DNA of 64,000 nucleotides from Streptomyces maremycinicus (lineage in GTDB: Bacteria; Actinomycetota; Actinomycetes; Streptomycetales; Streptomycetaceae): contig NZ_BBYG01000015.1 of NCBI RefSeq assembly GCF_001184025.1, positions 372,001-436,000 on the forward strand, given 5' to 3'. The notes beneath the pieces are model-generated. The model was given only the letters and a program-made list of their open reading frames with translations. It made no database searches and had not been told where the DNA came from. This document shows positions 17,193 through 24,877 of this stretch, piece after piece. The translations under genes and the position numbers were made by a program. How positions within the stretch are numbered: the first letter of the stretch is position 1; each line of letters starts with the position of its first letter.

Positions 17193-18422
17193 GTGACACG
17201 ACATCAGAAGCGGTACGGGGTGCGCAGAAAGCCGGTGACGCTGCTCGTCGCGCTCGGCACCGTGGCCGGCGCGGCTCTCGCGGGGGCGGCCCCGGCCGAG
17301 GCGGCGACCTGGACCACCGTGGCGGCGGGCGTGGCGTACCGCCAGTACGACCTGTCGGCGGCCGCCGGGACGACGCATGTGCATGTGCTCAGCGTGGACC
17401 TCGGCAACACCCATGTGCGCCTCGGGCTGTTGTACCCGGGGGCGGTCGCGTCCCGCGCGGCAGTCTCCTCGCTTGCGAACAGCCAGAAGGCCGTCGCCGG
17501 CATCAACGGCGACTTCTTCAACATCAGTGAGACGCAGCACCCGGGCGTCGCGGCGACCGGGGCGAGCGTGGGGCCGGCGGTCGTGAACGGGAAGGCGCTC
17601 AAGGGCGCGGTCCCGAACGGGCAACGGTTCGGGCCCGCGCTGCCGCCGGGCACGAACACCAGGGCCGTGGTCGGTGTCGGCACCGACGGCAGGGCCCGGT
17701 TGGACAGCCTCTCCCTCAACGCGACGGTCAGCATCCGAGGGCGGCGGCTGCCGCTGGGCGGCGTCAACCAGTACGCGCTGGCGGAGAACTCCATCGGCGC
17801 GTACACCTCGGACTGGGGCAGCGTCTCGCGCAAGCGGGCCACCTGCGGCACGGACACCGAACGCGCCGCGGCGTGCAGCACCGGCACGTACGAGGTGACC
17901 GTGCGGAAGGGCCGGGTGGTGTCCACGTCGACCGCGCCCGGCAGCGGCACCATCGCGGCCGGCACCACGGTCCTCGTCGGGCGGGAGGCGGGGGCCGCGC
18001 GTCTGAGGAAGCTCGTCAAGGGCCAGGCGGTGGCGGTGCGCTACGGGCTGACGGCCGCGTCGAAGTCCGCGTACAGCTTCGCCGTGGGCGGCTACCCGAT
18101 CCTGTCGGGCGCCCAGCCGCTGGCCGGTCTGGACAGGTCGGTCTCGGCGGTGCGTACGGCCGTGGGCATCGGCGACGGCGGGAAGCGGGTGTACCTGTTC
18201 GCACTGGACGGCGCCACCGCCTACCGCAGGGGCCTGACGATCGCCGAGGTCGCCGCCGCCCTGAAGAGCCTCGGCGCGACCGAGGGCTTCAGCCTGGACG
18301 GCGGCGGCTCGTCCACCCTGGTGGCCCGTCCCGCGGGCGCCACCAAGGTGACGGTGCGCAACCACCCGTCCGACGGGTACGAGCGCCCGGTGCCGAACGG
18401 CATCGGGGTCTTCACCCGCTAG
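17193..18422 (+). CDS. Secreted phosphodiester glycosidase family protein (NAGPA domain)
   Basis: 409 aa; GTG start with GGGGGGT eight bases upstream. Signal peptide: basic RRKP then a hydrophobic core and cleavage after PAEAA (about residue 37). The NAGPA-type domain shows AVAGINGDFFNI near residue 105 and the C-terminal FSLDGGGSSTLV motif, with NHPSDGYERPVPNGIGVF closing the fold. Homologues remove N-acetylglucosamine from phosphodiester-linked sugars, and bacterial relatives are thought to act on cell-wall or exopolysaccharide glycans outside the cell. Monocistronic; a strong inverted repeat just downstream can terminate it. Confidence 0.88.
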   Translation: MTRHQKRYGVRRKPVTLLVALGTVAGAALAGAAPAEAATWTTVAAGVAYRQYDLSAAAGTTHVHVLSVDLGNTHVRLGLLYPGAVASRAAVSSLANSQKAVAGINGDFFNISETQHPGVAATGASVGPAVVNGKALKGAVPNGQRFGPALPPGTNTRAVVGVGTDGRARLDSLSLNATVSIRGRRLPLGGVNQYALAENSIGAYTSDWGSVSRKRATCGTDTERAAACSTGTYEVTVRKGRVVSTSTAPGSGTIAAGTTVLVGREAGAARLRKLVKGQAVAVRYGLTAASKSAYSFAVGGYPILSGAQPLAGLDRSVSAVRTAVGIGDGGKRVYLFALDGATAYRRGLTIAEVAAALKSLGATEGFSLDGGGSSTLVARPAGATKVTVRNHPSDGYERPVPNGIGVFTR

Positions 18423-18445
18423 GCGCCGGGTCAGACGCGTCCCCG

Positions 18446-18502
18446 CAGCGGCCTCACGGTCGAAGACTGCCGACGATGTCGGCCGTGGCCGTGAGGCCGC
18501 TG
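18446..18502. terminator. Perfect 14-bp inverted repeat, probable terminator
   Basis: CAGCGGCCTCACGG at 18446-18459 is perfectly complementary to 18489-18502, with a 29-base loop. It lies 24 bases after the glycosidase stop on the plus strand and covers the last codons and stop of the convergent small membrane gene, so one sequence serves both coding and termination roles. Confidence 0.6.
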
Positions 18503-18648
18503 TGGATGGTGGGGGCCACGCCCGTGCCCGCCAGGAGGAACCCGAGCAGCAGGCAGACGAGACCGTGCGAGACCTTCAGTCCGCCGTTGCGCATGAAGAT
18601 CACCGCCAGGACCAGCAGCAACAGCACCGCGGAAATCGAAATGGCCAC
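18454..18648 (-). CDS. Small conserved membrane protein
   Basis: 64 aa from a GTG with GGAGGA nine bases upstream. Two hydrophobic segments (residues 4-19 and 28-46) flank the basic RNGGLKVSHG turn; the end is TATADIVGSLRP. I recognise this size and pattern from many streptomycete chromosomes and some mobile elements, always unnamed. It is convergent with the glycosidase gene and shares a 14-bp inverted repeat over its stop codon. No function known. Confidence 0.75.
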   Translation of the reverse strand: MAISISAVLLLLVLAVIFMRNGGLKVSHGLVCLLLGFLLAGTGVAPTIHSGLTATADIVGSLRP

Positions 18649-18764
18649 CGTGAACCTCCTCCGACACGTCCGTTCTCACGGCGTTCGGCCGCAAGTGTGG
18701 CGTAAGGGAGGGTTCGTCCGGGCAGCTGACCTGTCCGCCGAACGAGTGGTGTCCGGCGGTGCCG

Positions 18765-19625
18765 CTACGCCGCCCGGTGCGCGTCGAGGAACGCCTCCAG
18801 ACCCGCGAGGTCGTCCGTGTTGAGGTAGTCGACGTCGGCGGCGAGGAGTTCGGCCCACAGGGCGTCCCGGGCGGGGCCCGCGAGGTCGGGCGTGGCCCAG
18901 AACCGCACCCGCTGCCCGCGCGCGTGGGCCGTGCCGACGATGGTCCGCAGCTTCTGCCGCTCCGCCTCGGGGAAGGCCCCGACGCCGAGCCAGGTGAAGT
19001 TGAGCGTCCAGTTGTCGCTGATCAGCGAGGCGAACGAGGAGGTGGAGGTGCCGAGGTCGGCGAGTCGGCCGTCGTAGAAGGCCCGGCGGACGGTCTGCGC
19101 CTCCATCGGCGTACGGGCCGCGCGGTCGCCGGAGATGACCGCGGTCACCGGTCCGGGGTGGATGCGGCCATGCGCGTAGGTGGTGAACAGGCCGTTGTAG
19201 CGCTTGAGTTGACGGTCGAGTTCCCGATATGTCGAGGAACCCTCGGTCTTGATGTCGATGAGCAGCTGAAGGGGCCGCCGGTGCCCCCGGTACACCGAGC
19301 CGTGCCGAGCCCGCACGCGGGCGGCGAGCGGGGCGAGATAGAGCGACTCCAGGGTGCGGGTGGGGTCGAGCTGGTCCGCCGAGTGGGCGACGAGGAGCCG
19401 GCCGTCCACGAGGAAGATGTCCGCCTCCACGCTGCCGAAGCGGTGGTCGAGGGCGTCGAGGAGGGGCCGGGGGTGCTCGTAGTCGTTGTGGGCGTGGGCG
19501 CGCCACAGCGGGCGGGGGCCGTGCCGCTGTCCGTCGGCGAACGCGCTGCCGGCGGGCGGGGCGAGCACCGCGGCGACGGTGGCGCCGAGACCGGTGAGGA
19601 CTCTGCGGCGGGTGACGAGGGACAT
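18765..19625 (-). CDS. Secreted GDPD/PI-PLC-like phosphodiesterase
   Basis: 286 aa from the ATG of MSLVTRRRVLTGLG, with GGAGG eight bases upstream. TRRRVL plus a hydrophobic stretch is a twin-arginine signal. The mature part opens RAHAHNDYEHPRPLLDALD and has VEADIFLVDGRLLVAHS, the metal-binding Glu-Asp and His positions of the glycerophosphodiesterase / PI-phospholipase C barrel. Predicted to cleave a glycerophosphodiester or phosphoinositide-type substrate outside the cell after Tat export. Transcribed alone, downstream of a terminator that closes the acyl-CoA dehydrogenase operon. Confidence 0.85.
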   Translation of the reverse strand: MSLVTRRRVLTGLGATVAAVLAPPAGSAFADGQRHGPRPLWRAHAHNDYEHPRPLLDALDHRFGSVEADIFLVDGRLLVAHSADQLDPTRTLESLYLAPLAARVRARHGSVYRGHRRPLQLLIDIKTEGSSTYRELDRQLKRYNGLFTTYAHGRIHPGPVTAVISGDRAARTPMEAQTVRRAFYDGRLADLGTSTSSFASLISDNWTLNFTWLGVGAFPEAERQKLRTIVGTAHARGQRVRFWATPDLAGPARDALWAELLAADVDYLNTDDLAGLEAFLDAHRAA

Positions 19626-19756
19626 GTCGTTCCTCCCTGTGGGGCGGGTCGGGACCACAGGGAGTATGAGGCCGCCGGAGCGGCAACGAACTTGTACATG
19701 GCAGGAGTTGGCCGGACCGCCGTCGCTTGTTCACTCCTTCCGGCCAGGCGCACGAA

Positions 19757-19784
19757 GAAGCCCGCCCCGGGTGGGGCGGGCTTC
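19757..19784 (-). terminator. Rho-independent-type terminator of the acyl-CoA dehydrogenase operon
   Basis: GAAGCCCGCCCC (19757-19768) and its exact complement (19773-19784) form a 12-bp stem with a 4-base loop. It lies 12 bases after the last gene of the minus-strand operon and before the GDPD gene. No U-tract follows, as is usual in high-GC actinobacteria. Confidence 0.8.
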
Positions 19785-19796
19785 ACCGGGATGCGG

Positions 19797-20879
19797 TCAG
19801 GGGGCCCGCAGATCGACGAGTTCGGCCAGGGCGGCCCGGTGGGCGCCCGCGCTGCCGTAGGCGATCGAGTCGGCCTTGGCCCGCTTGAGATACAGGTGCA
19901 CCGGGTGCTCCCACGTCATGCCGATGCCGGCGTGCAACTGGAGCGCCTCCTCGGCGGCGTGCACGGCGACCCCGGCCGCGTAGGCCTGGGCGACGGCCAC
20001 CGCGATGTCGGCGTCCTCACCCCGCGTCAGCGCGTCGGCCGCGCCCCGGGCGACGGCCCGCAGGTTGACGACCTCCAGCCAGAGCTGGGCCAGCCGGTGC
20101 TTGATCGCCTGGAAGCCGCCGACGGGCCGGTTGAACTGCTTGCGCTCCTTCAGATAGCGCACGGTCTCGTTCAACGCCCAGTCCGCGAGACCGAGTTGCT
20201 CCGAGGCGAGCAGTCCCGCACCGGCCCGCAGCGCGCGGCGCAGCGCGGGTTCCGCGTCACCGAGGCGGCGGCCGGGAGCGTCGGCGAAGGTGACCGTGGC
20301 GAGCGGACGGGTGAGGTCGAGGGACACCTGCGGGGTGACGGTCACGGCGGCCGTGTCCACCGCGTACAGCCCGCCGTCGTCCGCGGGCACGAGCAGCACG
20401 TCGGCGACGGCCGCGTCCGCGATGCCCGGCAACTCGCCCCGCAGCAGGCCCCCTTCGACGTGCACGGTGCGCACGGCGGCTCCCGGCGCGGTGTGCAGTC
20501 CGACCGCGGTCGCGCCGATCGTCCGCCCGGACGCCAGGCGGCCGAGCAGTTCCTCGTCCCCGACGGCCAGCAGCGCCTCGGTGGCGACGACGGCACTGGT
20601 CAGATAGGGCACCGGGGCGACGGCGCGCCCCAACTCCTCCAGCACCACGGCGGCTTCGCGGTGGCCGGCGCCCTGGCCGCCCAGTGCCTCGGGCACCAGC
20701 AGGCCCGCGAGTCCCATGCCGTCGGAGAGCGCCTTCCAGGCCGCGAGGTCGTGCGGCGCGTCGGACTCGGTGCGCGCGATGACCCGGGCCGCGTCGCCGT
20801 GGTCGGCGAGCAGGTCGCGGACGGCGGCGCGCAGCGCCTCTTCCTCCTCGGAGTAGAGAAGATCGGGCTGTGCGCTCAT
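19797..20879 (-). CDS. Acyl-CoA dehydrogenase, short subunit of a likely heteromeric enzyme
   Basis: 360 aa, ATG start overlapping the stop of the preceding dehydrogenase gene by 4 bases. The fold is recognisable from LLVPEALGGQGAGHREAAVVLEELG and the C-terminal YLKERKQFNRPVGGFQAIKH. It is shorter and more divergent than its neighbour, the pattern of actinobacterial paired FadE/ChsE dehydrogenases that form alpha2-beta2 heterotetramers, in which only one subunit supplies the catalytic base. That pairing is inferred from the arrangement. The likely role is alpha,beta-desaturation of a bulky acyl-CoA such as a steroid or branched side chain. Confidence 0.85.
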   Translation of the reverse strand: MSAQPDLLYSEEEEALRAAVRDLLADHGDAARVIARTESDAPHDLAAWKALSDGMGLAGLLVPEALGGQGAGHREAAVVLEELGRAVAPVPYLTSAVVATEALLAVGDEELLGRLASGRTIGATAVGLHTAPGAAVRTVHVEGGLLRGELPGIADAAVADVLLVPADDGGLYAVDTAAVTVTPQVSLDLTRPLATVTFADAPGRRLGDAEPALRRALRAGAGLLASEQLGLADWALNETVRYLKERKQFNRPVGGFQAIKHRLAQLWLEVVNLRAVARGAADALTRGEDADIAVAVAQAYAAGVAVHAAEEALQLHAGIGMTWEHPVHLYLKRAKADSIAYGSAGAHRAALAELVDLRAP

Positions 20880-22060
20880 CGGGCCAGGTCCTTCCAGGCG
20901 ACGTCCTTGTCGGTGCGCGGCTCGGACGGCAGGCCCAGGACGCGTTCGGCGACGATGTTCAGCAGGACCTCGCTGGTCCCGCCCTCGATGCTGTTGCCCT
21001 TGGAGCGGAGGTAGCGGTATCCGGCCTCGCGGCCGGTGAAGTCCACCAGCTCCGGGCGGCGCATGGTCCAGTCGTCGTACAACAGGCCCTCCGCGCCGAG
21101 GAGTTCGACCTCGAGGCCGCTGATCTCCTGGTTGAGGCGGGCGAACGCGAGCTTCATGCCGGAGCCCTCGTAGCCGGGTTGGCCGACGGCGAGCTGCTGG
21201 CGCAGGCGTTCGCCGGTGAGACGGGCGGCCTCGGCCTCGACCCAGAGCTTCAGGAGCCGCTGGTGGAGATCGTGGGTGCGCAGTTCGGGCCGCTCGCGCC
21301 AGGTCTTCGAGACCGGGCCGATCATGCCGCCCTCACGGGGCAGCCGCATGCCGCCGATGGCGACGCGTTCGTTGTTCAGCGTGGTCTGCGCGACCCGCCA
21401 GCCGTCACCGATGTCGCCGAGGCGGCGGGAGTCGGGGATGCGGACGTCGGTGAGGAACACCTCGTTGAACTCGGCCTCGCCGGTGATCTGGCGCAGCGGG
21501 CGGACCTCGACGCCGGGGTCCGTCATGTCGCAGAGGAAGTAGGTGATGCCCGCGTGCTTGGGCACGTCCGGGTCGGTGCGGGCGATGAGGATGGCCCAGC
21601 GGGCGACATGGGCGCTGGACGTCCACACCTTCTGCCCGTTGACGACCCAGTCTCCGTCGTCCTGACGGACGGCGCGGGTGCCGAGCGCGGCCAGGTCGGA
21701 GCCGGCGCCGGGCTCGCTGAACAGCTGGCACCAGACCTCCTCGCCCACCCACAGGGGGCGCAGGAACCGTTGCTTCTGCTCCTCGGTGCCGTAGCGCAGG
21801 ATCGTCGGCGCGGCCATGCCGAGGCCGATGCCGATGCGTCGCGGGTCGTTGTCGGGGGCGCCCGCGGCCGCCAGTTCGGCGTCCACGACGGCCTGGAGGG
21901 AGCGGGGCGCGCCCAGCCCGCCGAGCCCCTCGGGGTAGTGCACCCAGGCGAGTCCCGCGTCGAAGCGGGCCTTGAGGAAGTCCGCCGGATCGGTGTCGGC
22001 GGGCGGCTCGGCGGCCAGCAACTCCGCCGTGCGGCGCCTCAGTTCGGCTGCGTCGGTCAT
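20876..22060 (-). CDS. Acyl-CoA dehydrogenase, large subunit
   Basis: 394 aa. Conserved features include the FAD/substrate region CQLFSEPGAGSDLA, TNERVAIGG-like LNNERVAIGG, and the C-terminal IEGGTSEVLLNIVAERVLG. It starts 1 base into the overlap with the upstream quinone oxidoreductase gene (ATGA) and overlaps the downstream smaller dehydrogenase, so three genes are translationally coupled. Uses FAD and passes electrons to electron-transfer flavoprotein. The paired-subunit arrangement suggests degradation of a non-linear acyl-CoA. Confidence 0.9.
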   Translation of the reverse strand: MTDAAELRRRTAELLAAEPPADTDPADFLKARFDAGLAWVHYPEGLGGLGAPRSLQAVVDAELAAAGAPDNDPRRIGIGLGMAAPTILRYGTEEQKQRFLRPLWVGEEVWCQLFSEPGAGSDLAALGTRAVRQDDGDWVVNGQKVWTSSAHVARWAILIARTDPDVPKHAGITYFLCDMTDPGVEVRPLRQITGEAEFNEVFLTDVRIPDSRRLGDIGDGWRVAQTTLNNERVAIGGMRLPREGGMIGPVSKTWRERPELRTHDLHQRLLKLWVEAEAARLTGERLRQQLAVGQPGYEGSGMKLAFARLNQEISGLEVELLGAEGLLYDDWTMRRPELVDFTGREAGYRYLRSKGNSIEGGTSEVLLNIVAERVLGLPSEPRTDKDVAWKDLAR

Positions 22061-23028
22061 GCGGTGGCTCCGTTCTGCGGTACGACGGCGACCCGGCCGG
22101 TGGTGACGCCGTCGCCGACCCGCTGGACGGCGGCCGCCGCCTCGCCGAGCGGTACGCGCTCACTGACCAGCGGCTTGATCGCGCCCCGGGCGGCCAGCTC
22201 GGTGAGCTGCTCGTGGCAGTGCTGGACCAGCTTCGGGTTCTTGGTGTTGTACAGGCCCCAGTGCAGGCCGAGGATCGAGTAGTTCTTGACGAGGGCGTGG
22301 TTGAGCGCCGGGTTCGGGATGGTCCCGCTCGCGAAGCCGACGATCACGATGCGGCCCTCGAAGGCGGCGACCTTGGCGGACTGGGTGTAGGCCTCGCCGC
22401 CGACGGGGTCGTAGATCACGTCGGCGCCCCGGCCGCCGGTGGCCTCCTTCACGGCGCCCACGACGTCCTCGGCCCGCCGGTCGATGACCAGGTCGCAGCC
22501 CAGCTCCCGGGCCACGGCGGCCTTCTCGGGGCCGCCCACGACGCCGATGACGGTCGCGCCCGCCGCCTTCCCGAGCTGCACGGCCGCGCTGCCGACCCCT
22601 CCGGCGGCAGCGTGGACGAGCAGGGTCTCGCCGGCCTCCAGGTGCGCCCTGCGGTGCAGGCCGAACCAGCCGGTCTGGTAGCCGATGTGCAGCGCGGCGG
22701 CCTCGGCGTCGTCCAGCGACCCGGGCGCGGGCAGCAGGGCGGCCGCGTCGGCGACGGCGTACTCGGCGAAACCGCCGTACGGCAGGGCCGGGTTGGCGAT
22801 CACGCGACGGCCGTCCTCGGTCTCGCCGCAGATCTCCACGCCCGGCGTGAAGGGCAGCGGGGGCCGCACCTGGTAGTGCCCCCGGACCATCAGCACGTCC
22901 GGGAAGTTGATGTTCGCGGCACGCACCCTGAGCAGGACCTGACCCTCGCCGGGCGTGGGCCGCTCCACGTCCTCGAGCCGCATCACCTCGCTCGGCTCGC
23001 CGTTCTCGTGCACCTGCCATGCCTGCAT
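22057..23028 (-). CDS. NADPH:quinone oxidoreductase, zinc-less MDR family
   Basis: 323 aa; GGAGG six bases before the ATG of MQAWQVHENG. Medium-chain dehydrogenase/reductase of the quinone oxidoreductase type: GroES-like domain with NFPDVLMVRGHYQ, then the Rossmann motif HAAAGGVGSAAVQLGKAAGA. Zinc-binding cysteines are absent. It may reduce an enoyl or quinone intermediate. It is the promoter-proximal gene of the operon with two acyl-CoA dehydrogenases, suggesting a catabolic acyl-CoA role such as 2-enoyl reduction or redox recycling. Confidence 0.88.
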   Translation of the reverse strand: MQAWQVHENGEPSEVMRLEDVERPTPGEGQVLLRVRAANINFPDVLMVRGHYQVRPPLPFTPGVEICGETEDGRRVIANPALPYGGFAEYAVADAAALLPAPGSLDDAEAAALHIGYQTGWFGLHRRAHLEAGETLLVHAAAGGVGSAAVQLGKAAGATVIGVVGGPEKAAVARELGCDLVIDRRAEDVVGAVKEATGGRGADVIYDPVGGEAYTQSAKVAAFEGRIVIVGFASGTIPNPALNHALVKNYSILGLHWGLYNTKNPKLVQHCHEQLTELAARGAIKPLVSERVPLGEAAAAVQRVGDGVTTGRVAVVPQNGATA

Positions 23029-23140
23029 GCGGAGCCTCCACGGGACTGCGTCGTCCGACCGGCGTTCCGACCGGCCCGATCCGCATACTAAGCGGTCGCT
23101 TGCCATGAGGGAACAGGCGGCGGTCCAGGAGTCGCCTCCG

Positions 23141-23716
23141 TCACCCCTGCCGCGGCCTCGCTCGAACATGCATCCGCTCCCCCTGTGGCCCGAACAGGCT
23201 CAGGAACTCGGCCGGCCCCTCCCCCGTCGACCCGAACCAGTGCGGCAGGCGCGTGTCGAACTCCGCGGCCTCGCCCGCCGTCATCACCACGTCGTGGTCC
23301 GCGAGGACCACCCGAAGCCGCCCGGACATCACGTACAGCCATTCGTAGCCCTCGTGGGTGCGCAGCACCGGCTCCTCGTCGCTGCGGGGCACCAGCACCT
23401 TGAAGGCCTGGAGTCCGCCGGGCTGGCGGGTGAGTGGCCAGAAGGTGCGCCCGTGCCGCACGATCGGCTTGGCCGCCCGCACCCGCGGATCGTCCGCCCG
23501 TGGCGCCCCGACCAGCTCGTCCAGCGGCACCTGGTGGGCCTGGGCGATCGGCAGCAGCAGTTCCAGGCTGGGCTTGCGCAGCCCGGACTCCAGCCGCGAG
23601 AGCGTGCTGACGGAGATGCCGGTGGACTCCGACAGCGCCGCCAGCGTCACCTCCCGCTCCTTGCGGAGCCGCCGCAGCCTCGGTCCGACCTCCGCGAGTA
23701 CCTCATCGGTCGTCAT
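23141..23716 (-). CDS. XRE-family transcriptional regulator with cupin domain
   Basis: 191 aa. N-terminal helix-turn-helix at about 10-65 (VTLAALSESTGISVSTLSRL) and C-terminal cupin at 110-180 (HEGYEWLYVMSGRLRVVL), the standard MerR/XRE-cupin layout in which a small ligand in the cupin changes DNA binding. The ATG has GGAGG only one base away, so the upstream in-frame start at 23740 is possible. It is divergent from the flavoprotein gene, with a palindrome in the shared region, and probably controls it and itself. Confidence 0.85.
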   Translation of the reverse strand: MTTDEVLAEVGPRLRRLRKEREVTLAALSESTGISVSTLSRLESGLRKPSLELLLPIAQAHQVPLDELVGAPRADDPRVRAAKPIVRHGRTFWPLTRQPGGLQAFKVLVPRSDEEPVLRTHEGYEWLYVMSGRLRVVLADHDVVMTAGEAAEFDTRLPHWFGSTGEGPAEFLSLFGPQGERMHVRARPRQG

Positions 23717-23725
23717 GCCTCCATA

Positions 23726-23740
23726 TTGCCGAAGCGGCAA
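23726..23740. promoter_or_regulatory. Palindromic operator candidate TTGCCG-AAG-CGGCAA
   Basis: A perfect 6-3-6 palindrome, with nearly symmetrical AT flanks (ATA on the left, ATAT on the right), sits ten bases upstream of the XRE-cupin start and 55 bases before the divergent flavoprotein start. Position and symmetry suit autoregulation plus control of the divergent gene. Confidence 0.55.
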
Positions 23741-23795
23741 ATATGTTTGTCAATACCGGAGGGTCCCGGCGACCGTGGTCGCGGAGGTGGTCACC

Positions 23796-24734
23796 GTGAC
23801 CGAGAAGACCGAGGATTTCGAAGTGATCGTGGTCGGCGGGGGCGCCGCCGGCCTGTCCGCGGCGCTCGTCCTGGGCCGGGCCAGGCGCCGCACCCTGGTC
23901 GTCGACGCGGGTGAGCCGCGCAACGCGCCCGCCGCCCACATGCAGGGCTATCTGTCGCGGGACGGCATGTCACCCGCCGAGTTCCTCGCCGTCGGCCGCG
24001 AGGAGATCGAGCGCTACGGCGTGGAGCTGGTCCGCGACCGGGCGGTGGACGTCACCCGGGACGAGGGCTTCGCCGTACGGCTCGCGGGAGGCCGGACCGT
24101 GCGGGCCCGGCAGTTGGTCGTGGCGACCGGCCTGAAGGACGAGCTGCCGCCGGTCCCCGGCCTCGCCGAGCGCTTCGGCCGGGACGTGCTCCACTGCCCC
24201 TACTGCCACGGCTGGGAGGTCCGCGACCAGGCCTTCGGCGTGCTCGCCAGCACCGCGACGAGCGTCCACCAGGCCCTGATGGTGTCCCAGTGGTCCAAGG
24301 ACGTGACCCTCTTCCTGCACACGGTCGCCGAGGCGGAGCTGACCGGCGAGGACCTGCGCAGGCTGGCCGCGGCCGGGGTGCGGGTGGTCCCCGGCGAGGT
24401 GGCCGGGCTGACCGTCGAGGACGACCGGCTCACCGGGGTCCGGCTCCGAGGCGGGCGGGTGTACGAGCGGGAGGTGGTGTTCGTGGCGCCCCGGGCGGTA
24501 CCGCGGACGGACCTGCTCGCCCGGCTGGGCGCCGAGATGAGCGAGACCCCCTTCGGGACCTACCCCGTGGTCGACGGGCGGGGCCTGACGACCGTGCCCG
24601 GCCTGTGGGCCGCCGGCAACGCCTCCGGCTTCGCCGAGCAGGTCGTGAACGCGGCCAGCCGCGGCTACCGGGCCGGGGCCGCCATCAACGGGGAGCTCCT
24701 GATGGCGGACCTCGACGCGACGGCCGTCCGCTGA
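23796..24734 (+). CDS. Thioredoxin reductase-like NAD(P)/FAD-dependent oxidoreductase
   Basis: 312 aa; GTG start with GGAGGT seven bases upstream. FAD motif VVGGGAAGLSAALVLGRA near residue 12 and redox pair CPYC at residues 134-137, followed by HGWE, a form typical of low-Mr flavin disulfide reductases that are not classical TrxB. C-terminal GLWAAGNASGF supplies the second FAD-contact motif. The NADPH-binding motif is degenerate (GVLASTATSVHQAL in place of GxGxxA), as in ferredoxin-dependent or oxidase-type relatives. Divergent from an XRE-cupin regulator that likely controls it. Confidence 0.88.
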   Translation: MTEKTEDFEVIVVGGGAAGLSAALVLGRARRRTLVVDAGEPRNAPAAHMQGYLSRDGMSPAEFLAVGREEIERYGVELVRDRAVDVTRDEGFAVRLAGGRTVRARQLVVATGLKDELPPVPGLAERFGRDVLHCPYCHGWEVRDQAFGVLASTATSVHQALMVSQWSKDVTLFLHTVAEAELTGEDLRRLAAAGVRVVPGEVAGLTVEDDRLTGVRLRGGRVYEREVVFVAPRAVPRTDLLARLGAEMSETPFGTYPVVDGRGLTTVPGLWAAGNASGFAEQVVNAASRGYRAGAAINGELLMADLDATAVR

Positions 24735-24877
24735 GCGGTCCAGGCCCGTCGGGCCGCGGTTCGGCAGCGCCCCCGAGAGGCACGGGGAACCGTGCGACCA
24801 GCCACGACGCGTCCGCGGACGACAAGCGACCCGCTCCCCGGCGTGTAAAACAGCGGAGCGCGCCGCACCATGGCTGC

